The position numbers were made by a program, and so were the translations under genes. The notes below the pieces were generated by a model, which had not been told where the DNA came from, made no database searches, and was given only the letters and a program-made list of their open reading frames with translations. Shown one piece after another: positions 47,665 to 58,990 of a stretch of DNA of 64,000 nt. The stretch's first letter is position 1. Every line of letters starts with the position of its first letter. The DNA is from Notamacropus eugenii (Eukaryota; Chordata; Mammalia; Diprotodontia; Macropodidae). The stretch is taken from assembly GCF_028372415.1 (NCBI RefSeq), contig NC_092877.1:217344116-217408115 (forward strand). Direction: 5' to 3'.

Positions 47665-47905
47665 CACTGAATAGGAGGTGGTACAATGAACAGAGTGCTG
47701 GGCCTGGAGTTGGAAATATCTCCGTTCAAGTGGAACCTTGGACACTAGGCAAATAACCTCTGTTTGCCTCAGTTTTCTCCTCTGTAAAATGAAAATAATA
47801 ATGGTGCCTAACACCCTACACCCCCCACTCACCTTGGAGTTGTGAAGATCAGGTGAGAGAATAATTGCCAAGTGCTTAGCGCAATGCCTAATTATTATAG
47901 GCTAT
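47665..47905 (+). repeat. Sense SINE relic
   Basis: 'gtggtacaatgaacagagtgctgggcctggagttgga', 'ctctgtttgcctcagttttctcctctgtaaaatga' and 'gccaagtgcttagcgcaatgcc' show a complete sense tRNA-type SINE. Confidence 0.8.
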
Positions 47906-48029
47906 GAGGAGCTAGATTTCAGAAGGAAAAGTTTAGTGGTAGACATTGTAGACATGGTAGATTTCTGTTTCCTTTACTGAATGGGTGAAATTACCTGGAT
48001 CCCTCTGAAAGTGGACCTCAAAGCTATGG

Positions 48030-48160
48030 AGCAATGTGGTGTGGGAGAGGGCGCCGGATGTGGGAGGTTCAAACCCAGGTTCTACTGTTTACTACCAGTG
48101 GACTGTTCAACTCCCTTATTTCTCTAGGACTCAGGTTCTTCATAAGAAAATGTATTGAGG
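48030..48160 (+). repeat. Sense SINE relic
   Basis: 'aatgtggtgtgggagagggcgccggatgtgggaggttcaaacccaggttctactgtttactacc' is a tRNA-type head with a diverged body. Confidence 0.5.
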
Positions 48161-49887
48161 TCACCATCACAAGCAGTCAACTGGTGGGATGGAGTTTATT
48201 GATTCTTCCAAAGAAAATACTATGTGTACAGTGGAAAAAAATAGAGAAGATACTGTGATGAGCTCCATTGACATTTCTGGAAAAACCATGGGTTAATTTG
48301 TGGGTACAGCTAGAAAGTTTCTGGTTTACAATTCTAGTATAACGGTGGCATGAAAACCAAATGGACATTTTGATTTTTGCCTTAGGGAGGGCTTTTTTTT
48401 TTATGAGATTCACTTCTGGTTTATTTTTGATCAATGTAAATAGGCTACAAAGGGGGCCATTAAAGGGGAAATTGAGTTGTTGGATTTTGAGGGGGGGTTA
48501 TTGGGTTTTTTTAGCTCTAAAATGAAAAAAAGCCCAAGGGAGAATGGTGTACTGTAGCATACAACATACAGTTTTCCTGCCATCAAATGGCATTTAAAAA
48601 AAATAAACCTGTAATTAAATTTCTCTTTTGTCATGTTACATGCTGCTTCGGAACTAACATAATGCACTTACAGAGAAAATTAATGCCATTCATTAGTATA
48701 AATCATAAGCTTATGGGACCAAGCAAGTCCCCATATGGATTTGAAGTTGGGGGTGTCAAACCATATTTTTTTTTTCATATTCACTAGTGGATGATGACCC
48801 AATAATAATCATGGCTGGCAGGCTTCTTCAGTTAAAGGATTGTATTGGAAGAATTCAAAACCTAGGGCTTTGTTCTCAGGCTTTAATATTTTAATGAGGC
48901 TGCTGGCTTGGCTGCCTACGAATGAGCTGGGATTTCTAAGTGTGTTGTTTAATGTTAGCAGTTGTAGAAGGATGTTCATTAGGAAACTCTTGTTTCAGCT
49001 TCTCAAAGAAACTCTCCATTAAGAAAGATCTTTCAGCAGCATGGAGGGCCTGAAGAGAAAGAGGGGCGGGCAGCTTTTAGCTTCAGGCATTAGGGGATAT
49101 TGTATCAATAGCCTTCATTCCAAAGCGTTGCTTCTGAGCAGTCATTGGAGCAAATACATGTCCCAAAAAAAAAAAAAAAGATTAGTACAGAAGGACAGTG
49201 GCTGTTGTCCCTGCAAGAGGAGGGCCCTTCATCTTGCAGCTGAATCAATATTATAACTAATTATTTCTAGTTATCTTTTATGGGTTTGTAAGACATTTCT
49301 TTGTTCAGTACATAAAAAACCCATTGTCTGATCAGTGACTGACTAATTATGATAAGTAATTTGAAACATTCTTGATGAAACTTGTCTGTTAATTAACATC
49401 CATTGCAAATGGAAAATAACAGGACCACAAAGTGTTAGTACATCCACTGTTCTCTGAGATTGATGAGATCTTTGTATGGAATTCCCAATACACGAAAGCT
49501 GCCAATTCGTTTAAACACACATACACACATACAAAACAAACAGGTGGGAAGGTCTGACTCACCACCAAGGAAAATTTCTTGCAGAGTTAAACAAAGAACT
49601 ACTGAAACATTATGACTGAGGGGGTGGTTAAATAATTTGAGCTGGACTGAGCACTCTGCTTCTCTTAAAGGGTGTACTTACTCCTCTGCCCTACCGCCCT
49701 TTTAAACCTTGATCCTCAAGGCTTTAGTGGTAAACCATCCTGTAGTAGGGTGATGTGATATAGGTCAAATTTGGTTATTGAGGGTATGGAGCTGCCCACT
49801 GGGAAATTTTAGAAATATTGCCTTATGCAGTATTGCTTTTCCGTTCAATTCAAATGTCATCTCTTTTCTGTTTTTTGGTTCTTTTAG
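48160..49887. other. Unique 3' part of EFNB2 intron 1
   Basis: No transposon was recognised over 1.7 kb next to exon 2. The stretches 48420-48800 and 49300-49520 (containing TTAATTAAC and CATTGCAAATGG) look like candidate conserved noncoding sequence. An A14 run lies at 49166-49179. Confidence 0.35.
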
Positions 49888-50171
49888 ATTTCTACCTGGA
49901 CAAGGACTGGTACTATACCCACAAATAGGAGACAAACTGGACATAATCTGCCCAAAGGTGGACTCTAAAACTGTTGGCCAGTATGAATATTATAAAGTCT
50001 ATATGGTTGATAAAGACCAAGCAGATAAATGCACTATTAAAAAGGAAAACACACCTCTGCTCAACTGTGCCAAGCCAGACCAAGACGTTAAATTTACCAT
50101 CAAGTTTCAAGAATTCAGCCCTAACCTCTGGGGTTTAGAATTTCAAAAAAACAAAGATTATTACATTATAT
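49888..50171 (+). CDS. EFNB2: EFNB2 (ephrin-B2) exon 2, Eph-receptor-binding domain
   Basis: This 284-bp exon is bounded by TTCTTTTAG|A and T|GTAAGTA. It supplies the last base of codon 41 and residues 42-135, plus one base of codon 136. It is the bulk of the ephrin ectodomain cupredoxin-like fold: FLPGQGLVLYPQIGDKLDII, then C62, C89 and C101 (the family's disulphide cysteines; their fourth partner is in exon 3), and the G-H loop FSPNLWGLEF at 117-126, which inserts into the Eph receptor cavity. Compared with human from memory, only R88K and I108V differ. There is no frameshift, and the phase joins exon 1 exactly. The open frame continues past both splice sites into intron, so only these bases should be taken as coding. 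The gene is incomplete here: the rest of the ectodomain, the TM segment and the PDZ-binding tail lie to the right. Confidence 0.98.
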
Positions 50172-51269
50172 GTAAGTACAAAATACAAATATTACTACTG
50201 ATTTATAATATTAAACATAAGCTGAATGGGTTTGTATGCTTTTAAAAGTTTTCATAAAATGATTTCTTGGTAAATCTGTTTCCTTGAGGATACCAGTGTT
50301 CAAATGGTTACTTTGAAGCTCAGTTTGGTTTATTGCAGTATCATAATAATATTGGCTAAATGCACATGTATATTTCTAGATAGAGATTGTGTGTATACAT
50401 GCATAAAATGAGAAAAGGGTTTGCCTCATTACTAGTACTTAGTAGCTACTAGTTACTTGAAACATTTGTATATTTGTATATTTTTGCTTTCTTACTAACA
50501 AAATCTACTTTAATGATTGCCTATGAAGCTTTGATAGTTATATCCCGTGCAAATTATATCTTACCTTGAAAAAAAAAACAAGTGGGATTTTGGTCTTAGA
50601 ATTTGATCATCACCATTATCTTCCAGTTAAAATTGGCTTAAGATGTTTGATATGGAAAGTTAGAGTTAAGAGATTAAGATAATTCATTTTATTTTTGTTG
50701 ACACACTTTGGGCCTTAACCAAGTGGTATACAACTGCGAGGGAATTGTATACAAACGGTGCAAATCATAGGAACCCAGAAATGTCAGCTGTATTACATAG
50801 AGAGCAGTCTTTGAGAGATCGCATATAGTTTGAATGTTTGCATCCTTGGATCAGGTCAGATACTGCCTTTATTAATAAGTTTTAATTAATAAAATCTAAT
50901 AACTCTACAACCATTTCATAAAGTCAACATATATTCATTGGATGCCTGAAGTCAGTAAGGCACTCTGCTGTGTAAGAACATAGTATCGGAAGGTCAGGAT
51001 ATCCAATTATCCAGATACTTTGTTTTGACAGGGGTATGGAGGGGATTCTTATAATACTGAAAATATTTTTGGTTTGACAGGCACAAATAATTATTTAAAC
51101 TTTAAATTTGCATAGGTCTTTATTCTCAACTCCTAGAAAATCTTTTGATCCAATCAACAAATATGGAGAACTTAAGTTTTGTACCAGGTTCTGTTTGTAT
51201 TAAAGGGATAGGGTCTAGACCTGTGATTTCAGTGAAACAGAGAACAGTGGAATGGGGAAACTCCCATTA

Positions 51270-51385
51270 CCAATCCATAAATCACTTGCCTAGGATCACA
51301 TAGGATGTGGCTCAAGCAGGGCTCAAACCCATCTTATGTGCTTTGAGGTTGGCTCTTAATCTGTACTCTACAAGGCCTCTCTCTT
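51270..51385 (-). repeat. MIR-type SINE relic
   Basis: 'aaatcacttgcctaggatcacataggatgtggctcaagcagggctcaaacccatctt ... ctctacaaggcctctc' is an antisense MIR-type head. Confidence 0.55.
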
Positions 51386-52104
51386 TTTTGTGTTATAATG
51401 CCTTTAAAATAGAAGATATTGAATCAGAATCTCCCAGTACTTAAACTACTTTTTTGCAATCAGTTTGGAAACTATTATTGGCTCTCTCATTCCACTAGAC
51501 TACTACATTTTATTACACTAAGTTAATACTTTATTGGATATTATTCTAATTTCTACTGGGACTATCTTGGCAAATAACAGATATTTCCTAATATATTTCA
51601 TTGTAATCAAAGCAAAAGCATCAAAACATTTTACATTGAAATGAAAAACAGTACTAAAATGGTCTTCAAGTTTTTGTGTAGTTTTTGTCTCTTGGCCTTT
51701 TTTTGAACCTTGAATGCTGGAGATACTACAAATCAGCTTTTAAACCAAGTAAATTCAGAGTGATACATTCAGAACAAGTCACCCAAAAGGAAAGTGGGCA
51801 AAGTGATGTTGTAGGTAAAGGGACAGTTGTGGTCAAAGAAAATGAAAGTCAGTCTAAAGGATCAGAGAAGCAGATTAAAGAGGAAATGTATAAAAATAAT
51901 ATCAAGGTATTCTTTCCTTCTTTTTTAAAGTAAGACATAGTTACTATGTAAGTAAGAATACTAATATTTCAGAAATGAGATTTGTGGGGACTCCGACCAT
52001 TGAAACCTGGTTCAGTTTGCTTTTTGGCAGGGTGGTAGAATAAGACTGTTTGGTGGTGGTGAATGGTTCACACATACAGGGACATATCTTATTAAATAAA
52101 GGTA

Positions 52105-52230
52105 GCTGAATTTGAATAAATTCAGAGTTTTTAAAAATGCTGCCTTAGGGCAAATAGTGCAGAGCAGACCAGTTATAATAGAAGACATTACAATTCATTC
52201 ATCTATCCATTCATTTGTTCATTCAACAAA
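52105..52230. repeat. Diverged repeat, copy A
   Basis: 'gctgaatttgaataaattcag...aaatgctgccttagggcaaat...agaagacattacaattcattc' is collinear with copy B at 53795-53912. The family is not recognised. It may be a local duplication or two copies of an uncatalogued interspersed repeat. Confidence 0.65.
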
Positions 52231-52345
52231 TATATAATGAGTTCCTACTCTAGTATTAAGGCACTATGTTATAGGTTGAGGAGAAAATATGGATAAATGA
52301 TGGCCTTGTCCTCAAGATTTATAGTCCCGTAAGGGAATTAATATT
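52195..52345 (-). repeat. L2 3' end, antisense
   Basis: 'attcattcaacaaatatataatgagttcctactctagtattaaggcactatgtt' and 'cttgtcctcaagatttatagtcc' are antisense L2 landmarks. Confidence 0.65.
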
Positions 52346-52557
52346 TAGTGAAATGATCCTGGTGATTACGCCAGTTCTTTTGTAAGACCCATAGAACTTT
52401 AAAGCAATAAACATATTGTTCTCCAGTTGACCTTTGAGTCATAATAAATGAGTAAAATTGTTATAGGTGATTCTTAGTTGGGGTAGATAACCCATATATT
52501 AGCTTTATCATTTAATAAGAGAGATAAAACTTTGAATTACATGAAATGTTGCTTATG

Positions 52558-52690
52558 GAGTCATAGAATTTGGAGCTATTAAGGGACTTTGAAGATGATC
52601 TGGTCTGACCCCCTTATTTAGCTGATAAAGAAACAGATCCAGAAAGGTTAAGCAACTTATCCAAGATCACATAGGTAGTAGTAACAGACT
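52558..52690 (-). repeat. MIR-type SINE relic
   Basis: 'gagtcatagaatttggagctattaagggactttgaagatgatctggtctgacccccttatttagctgataaagaaacagatccagaaaggttaagcaactt' shows the marsupial antisense MIR-type layout. Confidence 0.75.
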
Positions 52691-53794
52691 GGAGATTTTG
52701 CAGTCTTTCAAGTAAATAAAATTAGTTCACCCAAGTGTCTGGAAAAGTGAGTGCGGCCGTACAATTTTTATTAATATGGTGGAAATGGGGTTCCTCTTAG
52801 ACCCATGGCATTTCAGTTTTTACATCAGTAGTTTACACTGAGCTATTAGATCAGAGAAATTACACACACACATACTTTATGACTCAGTGGTGGTATCTGA
52901 GTGATTGGCTTGTGAACAATGATAACTTACTATAAAAAATGATGCAATAATGTGCCTTCAGTATTTCTTAAGCTGGTGGAGGGGGTCATAGTAACTAGTT
53001 TAAAGAACTGTTTCTATACACCTTAGTATGTGAATATCAAATAATTAGAGAAGGTTTCTTGGGCTCTGAAGTTTACTAAGCAGCTAAAGCAACCAAAAGT
53101 TAGATTCTCATAGGGTTTTTTCCCCATCTCATTGTTATCCTTAAAAGACTGTGAGAAGTAGTGTTTTATAGAACTGCTAAAGCTTTAAGGCAGGGCTCAA
53201 AAATTTGTTCTAGATCTAGAAATTAGACACAAAATGAAGGAGTGATATTAATTTCATAGGGAAGTCTCATTAAAAAGTATTTTCAGATGAGCAAGTATGG
53301 TTTAATGCATTCCCCTTGGACCGCTTTGTAGACAGTCAAGAAGAAAAGAAAGTTGGAGAAAGGAGAAAGAGGTGGAGGCTTTAAGGGGGAAACCTACAAA
53401 TAAATCTCAAAATTTAACCTTAGTAAAGATTGAGATTTTGCCCTAAACAAAAATAATTGAATCTCCCCCCACCTCCAACATTCAATAAGATAGGTAAGTA
53501 GAGCTTTTATCCAAGAAGGGGAAAGCTTTGAGCCCACATCTTTTTTTTTTTGAGCACGCAAATATAGGAAGATGGATGGAGAGTAGAAAGAAGGTAGTCC
53601 TCATCTTGTCCATTATTCAAAACAGCAACTGTGTGAGTTGGAAGACGTAACAGAAAAGGGTTGGAAAGCAGAAGTTGTTGCTGTAGGTACATGCCTGACT
53701 CAGTTTCACTGCTTTTGGGGGGAAGTGAGGAGAGATAGGCCTGTTTGCTCATAACTCTAATGCATAATGTAATATCTTTGCCATACTGGATTTA

Positions 53795-53912
53795 GTTGAA
53801 TTTGAATAAATTCAGTTGTTTAAATGCTGCCTTGGGAAAAATACAATAAAGTAGATCGATCATAAAAACAGGAGACATTAAAATTCATCCATTCGTCTGT
53901 TCTACAAACATT
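53795..53912. repeat. Diverged repeat, copy B
   Basis: 'gttgaatttgaataaattcag...aaatgctgccttgggaaaaat...ggagacattaaaattcatccattc' is in the same order and orientation as copy A, 1.7 kb downstream of it. Confidence 0.65.
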
Positions 53913-56749
53913 TGTATGTGGTTTTGGTGGGGGCCTGTGGGGGAGAAGCTGTAGCAGGGGATCCCCACACAATGAGATGTGGTTTGTAACTGGTCTCAGT
54001 GGAGCCCTGATATGTTCAGAAATGTATCTCTCCAATATGTTCTTCTGGTGCCCAGAGTCCCAAGAGGTCCAGCTGCAGGATGTTGAGAATGTCCATCGCT
54101 TGTTATTTATGCCTCCTCCTTCTACTTCCAGAAGGAACTGTGTTCATATATGATACTTTGAATGTCTCATTTCAGATGTTTATGACTAAATTTTAATATT
54201 GAAATCTGTACATGTACAAGTAGCTTAGGCAACATGATGAGATTTCTAGGTGCCATGAGTCCTATTTTGATAACTCTAGAGAAGATTTAGGTGTTAATTC
54301 CTCTTAAGCCCCACAGAACTGATTTTTATGTAGACTTCTTAGAAATGGGGGTACAGGAAGGAAAACAACTTAAAACTCTAGTCTAAATCTCACTGTTAAT
54401 TCTTTTGTTTTTTCATATTCTTCCAAGGCACCGGAAGGAGAATTTTAAGATAAGAAGTGATTACTTTCCATAGAAACGAGGGTGATTTAAAGTTTTAAAA
54501 TTATTACTTCTGATAACAGGACATTCACATAATGGTACCATATTAGTATTTTTTTTATGATGCTTAGAGAGCAAATACTCTGTATTTTAGAAGTAGGCAG
54601 ACTTTTAAAACCATGGATCTTTTATTAATTAACTCATTCAAAGAGTATTTAATATGAAAGGCAAGTACTATATACTTAACTCTATATAATAGACTCTTCA
54701 TAATAACCAGGTTTTAAATACCATAACAGTGAAAAGCGTTGTGCTCTCTTTACAATGGAGGAAGGAGGAATGAGTTGAAGGTGAATATAATTAGCATGGT
54801 TTGGGGGTAATCTAAAGTATCAATTGATTTATTAATTAGTATATAGTAACTCCTAAATGAAATGTAAATCAAACATGAGATTTTTTAATTTTCAAGTGAA
54901 ATTATTAAAGATTTTCTGGACCATAATAATTAAGACCTTTGGTTTAAAGCGCTACCAAGTCTTGAAACATAGTTAGGCATTTTAGAAGGATAAAAGAAAA
55001 TCATGTTCTTTAGTTGAAATTACACTATTAAACCTACAAAGTATCTATCAGACTACCTTGGAAAAGCCTTGCAAAAACTATGTGGATGGAGCCTTGTTAT
55101 CATAGTTTACTGTAGAAGAACATTTGCTTTAACATTCAGCAAAATGGGATATATCGGGCTTAAAAAATATTTAATATTAATTTCTTTCAAATGACTTGTC
55201 TAAATTATTGGCTTTAGTCTTAAATCATATACATTGAGTGTTTTGAAGTGCCTTATTACACTTTGGTCCTACAAAGATCCCCTCCTCTTAAATTAAATAA
55301 GATGTTCATTGGATTTAAAACAACAATAATAAGTGTACATAACTATGTAATAGTTTTTCTTTTGTATTTAATACACATTCTTGTTAGTTGTGAAAAAGAA
55401 ACTACTTGTGTACCATAATATGTCGCTCATCTTCCAAAGGCGAGCAAATTTTTTTTTGATTTAGTGAATGCTCAAACTAATATTGGCAAAGTGTTTCTAG
55501 GAAAATGTGGTGTTTTCCTTTATAACTAAGCCATAGAGCTTCTGTTTGGATACTTTGCATGCCTGGTTTAAATTTTGAGTTTCAAGGAGGTAAGCCAGAG
55601 CTGAATGAATCAGCATTTTGGTGATTTGGCAATCGTGGACTCCTTCCCTTTATGGTTTTGTGGATTGGCCATCCAACCTCCTGAAACAGCCAGGCAAAGT
55701 ACGTATGAAAGGCTTATAAAGAGGTTTTCATTGTATGACCGACATTAGTCATAGTCTCAAGTCAGAGACTGCATTAAAAGCAGAAGCCACTTTATTGGTT
55801 TTATAAAAATTTTTAAGTCAGTGAATAATAACTGTGACAAAGCCATTAGGTGGACAAAGAAGTCACTCTTAAGAGACTAGATCTTGGTTTGTCTTTATAT
55901 GGGCTTTAGATACCTCTATGTTTGCTGTAGTCTCTTGTTTGAAACCACCAAGTGCCTGATCCAAAAGAATAGTTGAAAAAGCCAGGCCCCAAAGATTATG
56001 TTTGATTAAGAACTTTTTTTCTTTTTTATAAAGCATATACCAAGGTGTGCCCAGTAAATTCATACATGGGTGTGGTGCTCTCAGAGCCACACTGCAACAT
56101 TCCATACCCTAGTAAAACATTCTGTAAGAAACACTGCTGTCCAAGTGAATAAGACATTCTAAAGACCTTGCTTTGTTGATTTAGTTCTCCAGAATAAGTA
56201 TTTCGCACCAGCTTATAAAATTGGTAGGATTCAGAGGAAGCTTAAAAGTTTATTTTTTTTCTATTCAGAATAGCAAAATGCATGACAATGATTAAGTGGA
56301 TACTATAGTCCATTTAAAACATTCAGACCGAAAAAGGAGAGCACTTGATATACCCTGCCTCCTTGTATGTATGTATGAATTTACTTTTACTTTTGTGCTA
56401 ATATACTCTGTGACCTCTTTCCTAAGTAATCTGGCCTTAATAAATTAACCTTTCAAATTTTCTTTTTTGTAGAAGCATAGTCATATGCCTGAGTAAAATG
56501 GTTATATGCTTTGTCCAACCCCCTACCCAACCCAACTAGCAACCCAAACCTCCAAACCCCACACTGCGTATATTTTTGTGACCACTATTTGAAATAGCCA
56601 GATTTAATGAGAAGAGGCAGCTAGATAAGGAAATACTAACAGTTTCAGGTGTAGTTATATTTTACTTACAATAACTGAAATATGCATTTATTTTTTGTTA
56701 TCTGATGGATCATTTATAGATTGAAGATCCTTTTAACAGACTCAATTAA

Positions 56750-56965
56750 GAGTCGCAGTGCATAGAGCACCAGATTGAGTCGAAGACCTGAGTTCAGGTC
56801 CTACTCACTTGCTGTGTGATATCCTAGACAAATCATTTAAGCTCCTTCAGCTTTACTTTCTTCATCTATAAAATGGGAGTACTAATAACTCCTATCTCAG
56901 AGGTCTGTAGTGTAGAAATATAATACAGGTAAAGTTCTTTATAGACCTTAAAGTACTAGGTAACT
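56750..56965 (+). repeat. Sense SINE relic
   Basis: 'gcagtgcatagagcaccagattgagtcgaagacctgagttcaggtcctactcacttgctgtgtgat', 'ttcttcatctataaaatgggagta' and 'aagttctttatagaccttaaagtac' show a complete sense SINE. Confidence 0.8.
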
Positions 56966-58658
56966 GCCAGATGGTACTATTAACTTTTCTGATTTTATAC
57001 TTAAAATGTATCGCTTTTGTAAGTGATCCCCACAGCCCACCAGTCAGTCTGTAGGAGTCTGTCATTCCCCTGACTTTGTTACCTAAACAGTGCAATATTT
57101 TCTGCAGAATCAAAGGTACAACTGTCCTTTTGCAAAAACTAGAGGGCCTAGGGAAGGTGGCTTGGTAAACCTGTAATTTTTCATTTGAAAATCATCTATA
57201 AAATAAAACATAAAGGAGTTTATAAGTTTCAGTAACTTGTGATCCAATTTTAAGGCCTCCCTTACTCATTTTCTCTGGTTACTATAAAGCACTTTTCTCA
57301 CTCTGTTTTCTGTTACCAAGAAACACTCACTTGAATCCTCTGGTACTCAGTATTGCCCCAGCATGTTAGCAGATCCTTTTTAATACCTAGAAGAGACAGA
57401 CAGGGAGGAATCTCCCTATATGTGTAATCATTCTCCTCCCCACCTTGTATTTCCATCTAACTAATGTCAGAAGTTTTTGCACATCCCCTTACATGAAGAA
57501 AACTGTATCAATTGAAAATTTAGGAGTGGCCTAATGTAGTTTGAAATGTCTCCTGTAGATTTTTTTTTTAAGCGTTTAAAAGCTGTCTTGTCTATGGGAC
57601 TGGCCAGGAAGTACATTACTCCCCAGATTTTCCCCGCTGTCAGAATATTAGATAAACCATGTCTGTCATTTCGTAATGTAAAGTGATAGTTTGAAGGTCA
57701 CTTTCTGACTTGGTTGAAAGCTCTCCAAAGGGTGTGTACCAGCAAAACTACTTACTGAGCTGAAGATAAATAAAGCTCATAAAAGTTATGTTATTAGAGA
57801 AGGAAAAATCTTAATGCCTGCATCACTCCTAGTGGCTAAACAAGGCTGTGGCCCCAGGGCTTAATGGGATTGTGGCCCATTGGGATTTTTGTCTGTGACT
57901 ACACAAAGCTTGGAAGAGAATACGGCTAAAAACAGATGGATGGTGTTTGTTCACATTCAGTGGCATTACCTGGGTAGTTGCGATGGTTTATTTCCTTTAA
58001 AGCCAGAGAGAGGTAGTATCTCTGGAAATCTGGGCAGAAAATGAAAGAACAAGATCTTTTGATTGTTAAAAGGACTGAAGGGTTGGTGAGCAAAGAGAAA
58101 CTAAAAAGATTATATGTAAAATGGATGTGAAAGCAGACAGAAGATGAAGAATGATTACTTAGTAGGGAAAAAGTTATTTAGGAATTGCTTAAGATGAAAC
58201 TACTTTTAATATTTCATAAGATACAATTTAATATCCAAGCTACTATTTATTTATAGCCCTTTTTAGTTCACATAGCTTTATAAATGATTTAACAATACTG
58301 GAGATACAGTACTAACACAAAAAAAGGAAACAAATTCTTTTCTTAGCCTTTAAATATTCATCGAGATCAGAGTTTAAAGGAAAACGAAATGCTTTGGAAA
58401 TGAATATCCAACAAAGGTGTAGAAAGACGTTATAAATATCTATTACTATGTGGAAGCATATTTACATAATTTTAAGAAGCCACACATATTTGTTCCCTAA
58501 ATCCAAGTCCTCATGCCAAGTTTCCTGTAGTAAAGTTGGCAGTGCTGTAAGAATTAAAAGAAGCTGAATTAAAGAACTAAAGCAGTTGAGGAAAACATTC
58601 CTCTTCAGGGATGTGTTTAATTAAACTCTCCATTTGTCGGAGAGAAGCTATGCCACTT

Positions 58659-58679
58659 CCCCCCCCCCCCCAAAAAAAA
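58659..58679. repeat. C13-A8 homopolymer junction
   Basis: Thirteen C followed by eight A. A simple repeat with likely length instability. Confidence 0.9.
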
Positions 58680-58794
58680 TACTGTTATCTATAATTGAAC
58701 TTTTATAGTGTATTCATACCTTTTGTTTCAAACAGACCTTGATTTAGGTTAATGGCACATATTTATAACAATGTAGTAGAAATGACATCTTACC

Positions 58795-58990
58795 CTTCTC
58801 TTTTAGGTTTTCAAAGCACTTTCCTTATAACACTATGAGGGAAGTACTTAAATATTATCTTTATTGTACAAATGAGGAAACTGAGGTTAAGTGAACTGCC
58901 TCAAATCACAGATTCAAAAGTATCTGGGGTGGGATTTGAACCCAAAGTTCATAGCTCCAAGTCCAGCCCTCTTTATCTACTACATTCCCC
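58795..58990 (-). repeat. MIR-type SINE relic
   Basis: 'ttttcaaagcactttccttataacactatgagggaagtac', 'acaaatgaggaaactgaggttaagtgaactgcc' and 'ggtgggatttgaacccaaag ... aagtccagccctctttatctacta' show a full antisense copy. Confidence 0.8.

Larger units (their letters stand above)
24119..49887 (+). other. EFNB2: EFNB2 intron 1 (25.8 kb)
   Basis: Bounded by donor GTAAGT at 24119 and acceptor TTCTTTTAG ending at 49887. The first ~8.5 kb (to ~32640) is practically free of transposons. The stretch 32640-37520 is dense in SINE relics, 37520-42050 is again mostly unique, and 42050-48160 carries SINE, L2 and L3 relics plus microsatellites. No coding exon was recognised inside it. Confidence 0.93.

Noticed and set aside
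49778..50245. 155-codon open frame read as a single gene
   Set aside because: Only 49888-50171 is EFNB2 exon 2; the flanking parts read through the acceptor and donor into intron.
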